From Epilithonimonas sp042695135 (GTDB taxonomy: Bacteria > Bacteroidota > Bacteroidia > Flavobacteriales > Weeksellaceae), in NCBI RefSeq assembly GCF_042695135.1, contig NZ_CP170547.1:124001-188000 (forward strand): DNA of 64,000 nt, in the 5' to 3' direction. The translations under genes were made by a program, and so were the position numbers. The notes under the pieces were generated by a model, which was given only the letters and a program-made list of their open reading frames with translations, was not told where the DNA came from and did no database searches. Shown in pieces: positions 42,264 to 49,971 of the stretch. Each line of letters begins with the position of its first letter. The stretch's first letter is position 1.

Positions 42264-43172
42264 TTAATTTATCACCAAAACAGCCATCTCCTCAGAAAGC
42301 CTTATTTCCGCCGTTGCGCCACTGTTGAACTGCAGAAAATCCTGCTCGATTCCGTCACTAAATATAAAACCATTATTTGGCATTAACGATTCTACAATCA
42401 GTGTATTACCACTTTTTATGGTTCCGCCGCAGATCTCGGTTTGCGTTCTTATGCTTTTGAAAGGTTCTCTAACAGCAAAATAAAGATCGTCATCGTTCAG
42501 TGATGGGTATTTCAGTTTTTTTGAGCCTAAAATTCCAAAAGCCATATTGAAAATCGAACTCAGCCAGCCTGTACTTCCTGTTTTTGTAGAAACGATGATT
42601 CCGCTGGAAGAATGCATTTCTTCTTTTCCATTCAGTACAATTTTATATCTTGCCGAGCTGTGAGACGACATCCCGATGAAGAGATCATTGACTGCCAGTA
42701 GTTTTTGTCCGTCGTTCAGAACGGCTTCTGCAAACCTCATTTTCTTAGAGTTAAAACTTTCATTAATAACTGAAGTTATGCCATTCAAAAAGTTTTTCAC
42801 ATTGAAAGGAAGCAAAGTCCCATCATATCTTTCTTCGTCAGGATTGATCGCAATGATCGGAATATTTTTAGAATATTTGGCGACATTGGCTACCAAACCA
42901 TCCTGTCCGATGACGATAATCAGATTCTTTTCGGAGAAAATATAAGACGGAACAAATTCTTTTTCGATCACCTTGTTTTTGATGACTTTGGAAAGCTTGG
43001 TTTGGACTTCCAGAAACGACTGATAGAATTTTTCGTGTTCAGCCACATATTCCTGAAAATCGCCTCCCGAACTTTCTATATAAAACTGAGCCTGCGCTTT
43101 GGTATTGAATCTTTCAATTAAAGCTTCAAGTCTCGTTTTATTTTTGATAATGATGGCATATTCTATCTTCAT
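42264..43172 (-). CDS. NAD kinase-like protein with altered nucleotide motif
   Basis: A 302-residue protein resembling the NAD/diacylglycerol kinase fold. The second-domain strand SSGIIVSTKTGSTGW (near residue 195) and AVNDLFIG (near 163) match NAD kinase. The canonical Gly-Gly-Asp-Gly-Thr motif is IGQDGLVAN here: the catalytic Asp is kept, but Gly and Thr are replaced. Activity may be changed, so it could be a kinase of NAD or another nucleoside, or a binding protein. It lies 4 nt after the SPFH gene. This is unlikely to be the housekeeping NAD kinase. Confidence 0.8.
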   Translation of the reverse strand: MKIEYAIIIKNKTRLEALIERFNTKAQAQFYIESSGGDFQEYVAEHEKFYQSFLEVQTKLSKVIKNKVIEKEFVPSYIFSEKNLIIVIGQDGLVANVAKYSKNIPIIAINPDEERYDGTLLPFNVKNFLNGITSVINESFNSKKMRFAEAVLNDGQKLLAVNDLFIGMSSHSSARYKIVLNGKEEMHSSSGIIVSTKTGSTGWLSSIFNMAFGILGSKKLKYPSLNDDDLYFAVREPFKSIRTQTEICGGTIKSGNTLIVESLMPNNGFIFSDGIEQDFLQFNSGATAEIRLSEEMAVLVIN

Positions 43173-43176
43173 AATT

Positions 43177-44181
43177 TTATTTTTTCAAAAGATTTTCCAA
43201 CAGATCGGGACTGATATTCAGGTTTCCAATTTTACCTGCATTTTCTGCTAATTCTCTGAAAGCTAAGGCAATATTTGATCTGGCGTCCTGATTTCCGTTG
43301 AGAGCTGTGAGAATTCTCCAGTCCATATCTTTGTAAACTTTTAAAGAAGTTTCTAAAACATAACCTTGCGTTTCCGCTTCTTTTCGATCATTTTCGGTTT
43401 TTTGTTCAATCAGTTGTTTTCTTTGATTTTCTACAGAAATATCAGCGGCAATTTTCATTTCTCTCAAGATTTTGTTGTTTTCTTCCTGCTGAACTTCGGT
43501 TTCCATTCTTTTTTCCTCGATTTGTTTTTGTTTTTCTTCAACCGCAATTTCGGTATTTAGTTCAGATTCCTTGATTTTTCTTTCCTGTTCTACGGCGAAA
43601 TTTCTTCTTTCGTAGATTGCTTCATCGGCTTGCTGCTGGAGTTTTTCTCTGGTTTCTGTTTCCAAAGCTCTAGCCATTTCGGGAGTCGTCTGAACTGCTA
43701 AAATATTGACTCCTAAAATTTCGATTCCCATTGTCTGGATGGCTTCAGAAGATTTTAAACCTTCCAGAATATTATTTTCGATTTTCTTCGCAGAACGGAT
43801 CGCATCCTTCAACGTCAGTTCATGAATATATGATGATGTGGAAGTCTGCGCAAGATTGATAATTCTTTGATTCAGCTTTTCAATTTCATTTTTTTTGTAG
43901 ACGCCGGCTTCATTTACCGTGAAATCCAAGGTGTTGGAAAGTGCTTTCGGGTCTGTAATCTTGTAACTTATCTGTCCCTGGATTTTCACTGTCTGATAAT
44001 CAAAAGTATTTTCATTAAATATAAAAGGCAGATCATTGCTTCCCATCGGAATGGCGGCGATTGATGAGTTTGGCGTGAAATAAAAAAATGATAACCCTCT
44101 TCCTTCTTTCGCGATTTTGCCGTTTTTGAAATGAAGAACGTAAGTCATTGAATCGAATTTGATGTGTCTGAAACCGAACAT
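43177..44181 (-). CDS. SPFH/band 7 domain protein
   Basis: A 334-residue scaffold-like protein, first gene of the NAD/ADP-ribose operon. A beta-rich SPFH domain (about 10-165) with DSMTYVLHFKNGK and EILGVNILAVQTTPEMARALE is followed by a long Glu/Lys/Gln-rich coiled coil (about 165-275) and a short C-terminal region. No clear membrane helix is seen, so it may be soluble or peripherally attached and assemble into rings. Three predicted operators and one promoter lie in the 199 nt upstream. Confidence 0.83.
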   Translation of the reverse strand: MFGFRHIKFDSMTYVLHFKNGKIAKEGRGLSFFYFTPNSSIAAIPMGSNDLPFIFNENTFDYQTVKIQGQISYKITDPKALSNTLDFTVNEAGVYKKNEIEKLNQRIINLAQTSTSSYIHELTLKDAIRSAKKIENNILEGLKSSEAIQTMGIEILGVNILAVQTTPEMARALETETREKLQQQADEAIYERRNFAVEQERKIKESELNTEIAVEEKQKQIEEKRMETEVQQEENNKILREMKIAADISVENQRKQLIEQKTENDRKEAETQGYVLETSLKVYKDMDWRILTALNGNQDARSNIALAFRELAENAGKIGNLNISPDLLENLLKK

Positions 44182-44206
44182 AGCTTTAAAGTTTTTTAAT
44201 TAATAT

Positions 44207-44226
44207 TTGTGTTATATTTACGCTAA
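44207..44226. promoter_or_regulatory. Predicted NrtR-type operator, site 1
   Basis: TTGTGTTATATTTACGCTAA; one of four 20-bp sites fitting TTGYGTTATNNTTACRCWAA, an imperfect inverted repeat. It lies 25 nt before the SPFH start codon. Confidence 0.65.
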
Positions 44227-44272
44227 TTTAAAATTGCAAGGTAAAGTTATACAATTGCTTTGCAGTATATAA

Positions 44273-44292
44273 TTGCGTTATTGTTACACAAA
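44273..44292. promoter_or_regulatory. Predicted NrtR-type operator, site 2
   Basis: TTGCGTTATTGTTACACAAA. It overlaps the operon's predicted -7 box by four bases, a position expected to block RNA polymerase. Confidence 0.7.
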
Positions 44293-44321
44293 TGTAAGAG
44301 ATTAAAGCTTTATCAACCAAA
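44289..44321 (-). promoter_or_regulatory. Predicted promoter of the NAD/ADP-ribose operon
   Basis: On the minus strand, TTTG (44318-44321) and TACATTTG (44289-44296) with a 21-nt spacer fit the Bacteroidetes promoter. Operators 2 and 3 lie over and around it. Confidence 0.6.
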
Positions 44322-44326
44322 TTAAT

Positions 44327-44346
44327 TTGCGTTTAATTTACGCTAA
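44327..44346. promoter_or_regulatory. Predicted NrtR-type operator, site 3
   Basis: TTGCGTTTAATTTACGCTAA, nearly the same as site 1 (17 of 20 bases), 120 nt from it. It lies just upstream of the operon's -33 element. Confidence 0.65.
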
Positions 44347-44380
44347 TTAATTTAAATCATTGATTATCAGTAGCTAAAAT

Positions 44381-45076
44381 TTATTTAATTTCGAAATAGA
44401 AACCTTCCTCTTCCAGTTCTTTGTACTTTTCCTGATTGAAAGTAAACAGTTTCCCCGGACGTCCGCTTCCTTCCTTTTTAAATTGAGACGTTTCATTCAG
44501 AAGTCCATAACTCATCATTTTTTTTCGGAAATTCCGGCGGTCTATTTCCTTACCGACAATGGTTTTGTAAAGATTTTCAAGGTCAGAAAATACAAATTCC
44601 TCATCCAAAAGATTAAAACCTATTGGTTGATACTGGATTTTTGTCCGAAGTCTTTTTAAAGCAGTATCAATAATATTCTGATGGTCAAAAGCCAATTTCG
44701 GAAGCTGATTCACACTAAACCATTGTGCATCGTCGGCATCAGAATCTGCAAATAATTCGTGATAAGAAGGATTTACCAAACCCAAATAGGCAACGGAAAC
44801 TACACGATTTCGAGGATCGCGGCCAACATTTCCGAAAGTAAATAGCTGTTCTAAAAAATCCGGCTTGATGCCTGCTTCCTCGTGTAACTCTCTTTTTACA
44901 GCATCGTCAAGATTTTCATCATCCAAAACCAAACCGCCGGGAAGTGCCCAACCACCTCGGAAAGGATCAACATTTCTTTTGATTAAAAGAATCTGAAGAT
45001 CTTTCTTATCAAAGTATCCGAAAATAACAGCGTCTACAGCAACTTTGATATCCTGTATTTTGTTTGGAGAATCCAT
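44381..45076 (-). CDS. NrtR-like Nudix-winged-helix transcriptional regulator
   Basis: A 231-residue protein with an N-terminal Nudix domain (about 8-150) and a C-terminal winged helix (about 160-225, with GKEIDRRNFRKKMMSYGLL and GSGRPGKLFTF). NrtR proteins repress NAD genes and sense ADP-ribose; related Nudix-HTH proteins in Bacteroidetes control sugar genes. The Nudix box is intact here (Gly-x5-Glu-x7-REL-HEEAGI), so it may also hydrolyse its ligand. Operator 4 and a promoter lie directly upstream, suggesting autoregulation, and the same site type lies in front of the operon it precedes. Confidence 0.85.
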   Translation of the reverse strand: MDSPNKIQDIKVAVDAVIFGYFDKKDLQILLIKRNVDPFRGGWALPGGLVLDDENLDDAVKRELHEEAGIKPDFLEQLFTFGNVGRDPRNRVVSVAYLGLVNPSYHELFADSDADDAQWFSVNQLPKLAFDHQNIIDTALKRLRTKIQYQPIGFNLLDEEFVFSDLENLYKTIVGKEIDRRNFRKKMMSYGLLNETSQFKKEGSGRPGKLFTFNQEKYKELEEEGFYFEIK

Positions 45077-45084
45077 AATTTAGT

Positions 45085-45104
45085 TTGCGTTATGAGTACA
45101 CAAA
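45085..45104. promoter_or_regulatory. Predicted NrtR-type operator, site 4
   Basis: TTGCGTTATGAGTACACAAA, 8 nt before the regulator's ATG. It overlaps the -7 box by four bases exactly as site 2 does. Confidence 0.7.
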
Positions 45105-45131
45105 AGTAAACTTTTCTACTGCTGCAACAAA
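45101..45131 (-). promoter_or_regulatory. Predicted promoter of the NrtR-like gene
   Basis: Minus-strand TTTG (45128-45131) and TACTTTTG (45101-45108), spacer 19 nt. The -33 element lies in the T-run of the lepA terminator. Confidence 0.6.
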
Positions 45132-45157
45132 AAAATCCACCGGAAATTCGGTGGATT
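45128..45157 (-). terminator. lepA terminator
   Basis: Minus-strand hairpin TCCACCG / CGGTGGA followed by a T-run, 25 nt after the lepA stop codon. Confidence 0.8.
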
Positions 45158-45181
45158 ATATTTATTTGGAGTTAGATATTA

Positions 45182-46978
45182 TTAGTCATTCAACTTCAAA
45201 ACAGCCATAAATGCTGACTGAGGAACCTCAACCCTACCAATCTGTTTCATCTTTTTCTTTCCTTCTTTCTGCTTTTCAAGAAGTTTACGTTTTCTGGAAA
45301 TATCACCTCCGTAACATTTTGCGGTAACGTCTTTTCTCAACGCTTTGATGGTTTCTCTTGCGATAACTTTCGCTCCCAAAGCCGCCTGAACAGCAATATC
45401 AAACTGTTGTCTCGGAATCAGTTCACGCAATTTCTCACACATTTTCTTACCTATGTGATAAGCATTAGAATCGTGAATCAAGGAAGATAAAGCATCTACC
45501 ATATCACCATTGATCAAAATATCCATTTTTACCAACTTCGAAGCACGCATCCCAATCGGCGAATAATCAAATGAAGCGTAACCTTTGGAAATAGATTTCA
45601 GTCTGTCGTAAAAATCGAAAACGACCTCTGCCAATGGCATATTGAAAGTTAGTTCTACTCTGTCAGCTGTCAAATAACTTTGGTTAACGATCTCGCCTCT
45701 TTTCTCAATACAAAGCGTCATTACACCTCCAACGAAATCAGATTTTGTAATAATAGAAGCTTTAATGAAAGGTTCTTCTACTCTGTCCAGACTAATTGGA
45801 TCCATCATTTCTGAAGGATTATTAATCAAAATTGGTGTTTCCGGATCTTTTTTTGAAAACCCGTGGTATGAAACGTTGGGTACCGTCGTGATGACATCCA
45901 TATTGAATTCACGATCCAGACGTTCCTGAACGATTTCCATATGCAGCATTCCCAAAAATCCGCAACGGAAACCAAAACCAAGTGCTGCAGAACTTTCCGG
46001 CTCGAAAACCAAAGAAGCGTCATTCAGTCTTAATTTTTCTAATGAGAATCTTAATTCTTCAAAATCCTCAGATTCAATTGGATAGATTCCCGCGAAAACC
46101 ATTGGTTTCACTTCCTCAAAACCGTCGATTGCTTCCAAAGCTGGATTTACGAAAGAAGTAATGGTGTCACCCACTTTTACTTCACGCGCATCTTTGATTC
46201 CGGAAATAATGTAACCCACATCGCCACATTCGATGGTTTTCTTTGGAAGTTGTTTTAGCTTTAAGGTTCCAACTTCGTCCGCACCATATTCTTTACCTGT
46301 AGCAAAGAACTTGATTTTTTCGTTTTTGGAAATACTTCCGTTTACAACTTTAAAATAAGCTTCAATCCCTCGGAAAGGATTATAAACAGAATCAAAGATC
46401 AAAGCCTGAAGTGGTGCTTTTGGATCTCCAACTGGTGGCGGAACTCTTTTTACGATCTGCTCTAGCAGTTCGTGAACACCTTCACCCGTTTTTCCTGAAA
46501 CTCTAAGAACATCCTCGTATTTACAACCTAAAAGTCCCATAATTTCGTCGGTCACTTCTTCAGGATTAGCAGAAGGAAGATCTATCTTATTAAGGATTGG
46601 AATAATTTCCAGATCGTTTTCTAAAGCTAAATAAAGGTTACTAATTGTTTGAGCCTGAATACTCTGAGCCGCATCCACAATCAAAAGAGCACCTTCGCAA
46701 GCTGCGATGGAACGGGAAACCTCGTAAGAAAAATCCACATGTCCCGGTGTATCAATAAGATTAAGGATATATTTTTCACCATTCAGCTCATAATCCATTT
46801 GGATTGCATGTGACTTAATGGTAATGCCACGTTCTTTTTCCAAATCCATATCATCCAAAGTCTGCGATTGCAATTCCCTTTGGGTAACGGTGTTGGTATA
46901 TTCTAAAAGACGATCTGCCAATGTACTTTTACCGTGATCGATATGTGCAATAATGCAGAAGTTCCTGATGTTTTTCAT
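45182..46978 (-). CDS. lepA: Elongation factor 4 (LepA)
   Basis: A ribosome-bound GTPase that promotes back-translocation or helps initiation and assembly under stress. The 598-residue length is normal. G motifs: AHIDHGKSTL (G1), RGITIKSH (G2), DTPGHVDF (G3), NKIDLP (G4). The LepA-specific C-terminal domain with CYGGDISRKRKLLEKQKEGKKKMK is present. It is separately transcribed and terminated. Confidence 0.97.
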   Translation of the reverse strand: MKNIRNFCIIAHIDHGKSTLADRLLEYTNTVTQRELQSQTLDDMDLEKERGITIKSHAIQMDYELNGEKYILNLIDTPGHVDFSYEVSRSIAACEGALLIVDAAQSIQAQTISNLYLALENDLEIIPILNKIDLPSANPEEVTDEIMGLLGCKYEDVLRVSGKTGEGVHELLEQIVKRVPPPVGDPKAPLQALIFDSVYNPFRGIEAYFKVVNGSISKNEKIKFFATGKEYGADEVGTLKLKQLPKKTIECGDVGYIISGIKDAREVKVGDTITSFVNPALEAIDGFEEVKPMVFAGIYPIESEDFEELRFSLEKLRLNDASLVFEPESSAALGFGFRCGFLGMLHMEIVQERLDREFNMDVITTVPNVSYHGFSKKDPETPILINNPSEMMDPISLDRVEEPFIKASIITKSDFVGGVMTLCIEKRGEIVNQSYLTADRVELTFNMPLAEVVFDFYDRLKSISKGYASFDYSPIGMRASKLVKMDILINGDMVDALSSLIHDSNAYHIGKKMCEKLRELIPRQQFDIAVQAALGAKVIARETIKALRKDVTAKCYGGDISRKRKLLEKQKEGKKKMKQIGRVEVPQSAFMAVLKLND

Positions 46979-47206
46979 TTAAAATTCTTGTAATTTGCAA
47001 AAATACACTATTTATTCAGATGTTAGAAGTTAGAATTCAGATATTAGATTTTTTTATTTAATTGAAATCTACAATCTTCCATCCTCTGACGTCAAACTTC
47101 GGACATCAAAAACGTTAATCTTTCATAAAAAAAAAGTTTTGGAGAAAAAAGTTTTATTTTTGCAAATTAATTACAATCAAGTGACAGATTTATTCTGGCG
47201 GGAATT

Positions 47207-48199
47207 ATGAAGAAATATATTAGTTTATTAGTGTTGTCTGTGATTTTGCTGTCTTGCAAAACAGAAATGGATCAGGCTATGAAGAGTGCCGACAAAGATT
47301 TTATCTTGAAAGTTGCCAATGAAAAATTCGCAAAGAAGAAATGGTCCGATGCCCTGGCGTTGTATGACAGGTTACCAAACCTTGTTGCTGGAACAGATGA
47401 TGCACCCAATGTGGTTTTCAATTCGGCTTATGCCAATTATTATGATAAGAATTACAGATTAGCGGCTAATCAGTTTAAGAATTTTGTGATCAGTTTTCCT
47501 CAGGATCCTAGAAAAGAAGAAGCAGCTTACTTATCTGCACTTTGTTATTACGAAGGATCTTTGCAGTACAACCTTGACCAAAGCAATACAGAATCTGCAA
47601 TTACAGAATTACAAAATTTCCTGAATGATTATCCTGATTCCGAGCGTTCAAAAAACATTACCCAATTGGTAGATGAATTAGCTTACAAATTGGAGTTCAA
47701 AGCATTTGAAAATGCTAAGCAATACTACAAAATGGGCGAGTATAAAGCTGCTGCGGTAACTTTTGAAAACGTTCTGGAAGATTTCCCGGCTACCAAGCTG
47801 AGACCGAAGATTTACGACATCATTATGAAGTCGAAATATGAATTGGCTGTCAATTCCATATATGATCTTAAAAAAGAAAGACTAGACAATGCTGCTGCTT
47901 ATGCTAGAAGAGTTTCTGCCGAACTCCCAAATTCTGAATATTCCAAAACTGCAGAAGATCTTTCTGTAAAACTGGAAGCCGAAAAAGTAAAATTTGCGGA
48001 ACTACAGGAAGAGGTAGAGAAAAGAAAAGCAGAATACGACGCAAAAGTGAAAAATTCTGAAGCTAAAGAAAGCGAGAAAAAAGAAATAGCTCAGGAAAAA
48101 AATCAGCTGAAAATGGAAAACTCCGCAGAACAGGCAAGAAGAGATAGTGCAAAGATCAATTCACCTGAGCCACAAGCTACTTTTAAGTTTAAAAGATAA
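47207..48199 (+). CDS. bamD: Outer-membrane assembly lipoprotein BamD
   Basis: A BAM-complex lipoprotein helping insert beta-barrels. Lipobox LSVILLSC has Cys at residue 17. Tetratricopeptide-like repeats fill about 30-230 (KKWSDALALYDRLP, YRLAANQFKNFVISFP, ESAITELQNFLNDYP, GEYKAAAVTFENVLEDFP). A charged coiled coil (about 250-310) extends the C-terminus beyond the usual E. coli length, common in Bacteroidetes. A -7 box TATTTTTG at 47155-47162 lies 44 nt upstream. It precedes the omega-subunit and coaBC genes. Confidence 0.92.
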   Translation: MKKYISLLVLSVILLSCKTEMDQAMKSADKDFILKVANEKFAKKKWSDALALYDRLPNLVAGTDDAPNVVFNSAYANYYDKNYRLAANQFKNFVISFPQDPRKEEAAYLSALCYYEGSLQYNLDQSNTESAITELQNFLNDYPDSERSKNITQLVDELAYKLEFKAFENAKQYYKMGEYKAAAVTFENVLEDFPATKLRPKIYDIIMKSKYELAVNSIYDLKKERLDNAAAYARRVSAELPNSEYSKTAEDLSVKLEAEKVKFAELQEEVEKRKAEYDAKVKNSEAKESEKKEIAQEKNQLKMENSAEQARRDSAKINSPEPQATFKFKR

Positions 48200-48232
48200 T
48201 TTGTATATTTGCAACCCTAAACAATTCGTCCA

Positions 48233-48556
48233 ATGAGCCTTAAAGATACAAAAGCAGAAGTAAGTACAATCACTTACGACAAAGATAAAATCGAAGCAAA
48301 AGTAGCCAGCATCTACGAAGCTATCGTGATCATGGGTAAAAGAGCAGAGCAAATCAATGCAGAAATCCGCTCGGAACTACACGGTAAATTAGATGAATTT
48401 GCTGTTCATAACTCTACTTTGGAAGAAGTTTTTGAAAACAGAGAACAGATAGAAATCTCCAAGCATTACGAAAAAATGCCAAAACCAACGTCTATTGCCA
48501 TCAGAGAATGGCTGGATGATGAGATCTATCACAGAAAAACTGACGAAAAGAACTAA
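48233..48556 (+). CDS. rpoZ: RNA polymerase omega subunit (Rpb6 family)
   Basis: A 107-residue subunit that supports RNA polymerase assembly. The conserved VASIYEAIVIMGKRAEQINAE helix (residues about 24-44) is the omega/Rpb6 signature, and the C-terminal extension (KHYEKMPKPTSIAIREW) is typical for Bacteroidetes. A -7 box TATATTTG at 48204-48211 in the bamD-rpoZ gap suggests its own promoter. A terminator follows. Confidence 0.88.
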   Translation: MSLKDTKAEVSTITYDKDKIEAKVASIYEAIVIMGKRAEQINAEIRSELHGKLDEFAVHNSTLEEVFENREQIEISKHYEKMPKPTSIAIREWLDDEIYHRKTDEKN

Positions 48557-48575
48557 TCTTCTGATTTAAAAATAT

Positions 48576-48619
48576 AAAAACCGTCTCGTTAAGATATTCC
48601 TTAACAAGACGGTTTTTTT
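48576..48619 (+). terminator. Intrinsic terminator after rpoZ
   Basis: AAAAACCGTCTCGTTAAG / TTAACAAGACGGTTTTTTT hairpin (one mismatch) with a T-run. Confidence 0.8.
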
Positions 48620-48664
48620 GTTAATAAAATTATTAATACTTTCGTTAATAAAAATCAAAGCAAA

Positions 48665-49858
48665 ATGAGCTTGCAAGGCAAAAAAATCATTCTTGGGATT
48701 ACAGGAGGAATCGCTGCTTACAAAATGAATTATCTCGTTCGGGATCTAATAAAATCCGGAGCAGAAGTAAAAATTTTAATGACAAAATCAGCGGAAAATT
48801 TTGTCTCGCCTCTCACGCTTTCTACACTTTCAAAACATAAAGTTTACACCGATTTTTATGACGAAAACAAAAGCTGGAACAACCACGTTGACTTAGCACT
48901 CTGGGCAGATCTTATCCTGATTGCTCCTTGTACAGCAAACACTTTGGCTAAGATTACAAACGGCCTTTGCGACAATTTTTTGATGGCAGTCTATATGTCC
49001 GCAAAATGTCCTGTGATTATTGCACCAGCAATGGATCTGGATATGTATGCACATCCAACGGTCACACGAAATCTTCAAACAGCAGAAAGCTTTGGACACA
49101 AAATAATCCCGGCAGAATTCGGTGAATTGGCAAGTGGCCTTTCCGGACAAGGCAGACTGGCAGAACCAGCAACGATTTTATCCGTTTTAGAAAATCAATT
49201 CTCCGATGCCGCACAGACTTTTGAAGGAAAAAAATTTCTGATCACAGCCGGTCCAACGTACGAAAACATAGATCCCGTAAGATTTATCGGCAATCATTCT
49301 TCCGGGAAAATGGGATTTGATCTTGCGAAAGAAGCCTCAAAAAGAGGAGCAGAAGTGATATTGATTTCCGGTCCATCTTCTGAAACGGCAGATGACAAAA
49401 ACATTACCATCAATAGAGTTACCTCAGCCCAGGAAATGTTTGATGAAGTCTTCAAATATTACGAAACTACAGATGTTGCCATAATGGGCGCAGCGGTTGC
49501 AGATTACACTCCGAAAGTGAAAGCAACAGAAAAGATCAAAAAAAACGAAAACGAACTGACGATTGAATTGATCAAAAACAAAGACATTCTCAGAACAATG
49601 GGCGAGCAAAAGTCCAAGCAATTTTTAGTGGGATTTGCTTTGGAAACTCAGAATGAAGAGGAAAATGCCAAAGGGAAATTAGTGAAGAAAAATCTTGATA
49701 TGATCATTCTCAATTCACTCCGGGATGAAGGCGCCGGATTCGCAAATGCTACCAATAAGATCAAAATTTTTACCCCAACGGAAGAGCAGTCATTCTCTCT
49801 AAAATCAAAAGAAGATGTTGCAAAAGACATTCTGAATTTTATTGAACAGAAATTGTAA
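48665..49858 (+). CDS. coaBC: Phosphopantothenoylcysteine synthetase/decarboxylase
   Basis: A bifunctional CoA-pathway enzyme joining cysteine to 4'-phosphopantothenate and then decarboxylating it. The N-terminal FMN domain (about 1-185) has ITGGIAAYK and the catalytic His in WNNHVDLALWAD. The CoaB part (about 190-397) has TAGPTYENIDPVRFIGNHSSGKMG and the NKIKIF region. At the E. coli active-site Cys position the protein has ASGLSGQGRLAEP, a Ser, and PAMDLDMY replaces PAMN; I believe both are common in Bacteroidetes. Normal length. Confidence 0.94.
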   Translation: MSLQGKKIILGITGGIAAYKMNYLVRDLIKSGAEVKILMTKSAENFVSPLTLSTLSKHKVYTDFYDENKSWNNHVDLALWADLILIAPCTANTLAKITNGLCDNFLMAVYMSAKCPVIIAPAMDLDMYAHPTVTRNLQTAESFGHKIIPAEFGELASGLSGQGRLAEPATILSVLENQFSDAAQTFEGKKFLITAGPTYENIDPVRFIGNHSSGKMGFDLAKEASKRGAEVILISGPSSETADDKNITINRVTSAQEMFDEVFKYYETTDVAIMGAAVADYTPKVKATEKIKKNENELTIELIKNKDILRTMGEQKSKQFLVGFALETQNEEENAKGKLVKKNLDMIILNSLRDEGAGFANATNKIKIFTPTEEQSFSLKSKEDVAKDILNFIEQKL

Positions 49859-49892
49859 CAAAACCACCAATTTTTCGTTCTAATTCGTATAA

Positions 49893-49942
49893 TAACTTTG
49901 ATAAAGTTTTATGCGGACGGCTACTAACTTTGACAAAGTTTT
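49893..49942. repeat. Two copies of an AACTTTGAYAAAGTTTT near-palindrome
   Basis: TAACTTTGATAAAGTTTT (49893-49910) and TAACTTTGACAAAGTTTT (49925-49942) differ in one base and lie 32 nt apart upstream of porD. Each is nearly palindromic. The core AACTTTGACAA also occurs in the 21-nt array near 56.1-56.3 kb. Confidence 0.5.
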
Positions 49943-49971
49943 CCATAAATTTACAAACATTTTATAACTGG

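Noticed and set aside
46979..47206. Small RNA or gene between lepA and bamD
   Set aside because: Only AT-rich, loosely repetitive TTAGAAGTTAGA-type sequence and a bamD -7 box are visible; no stable structure with a terminator.
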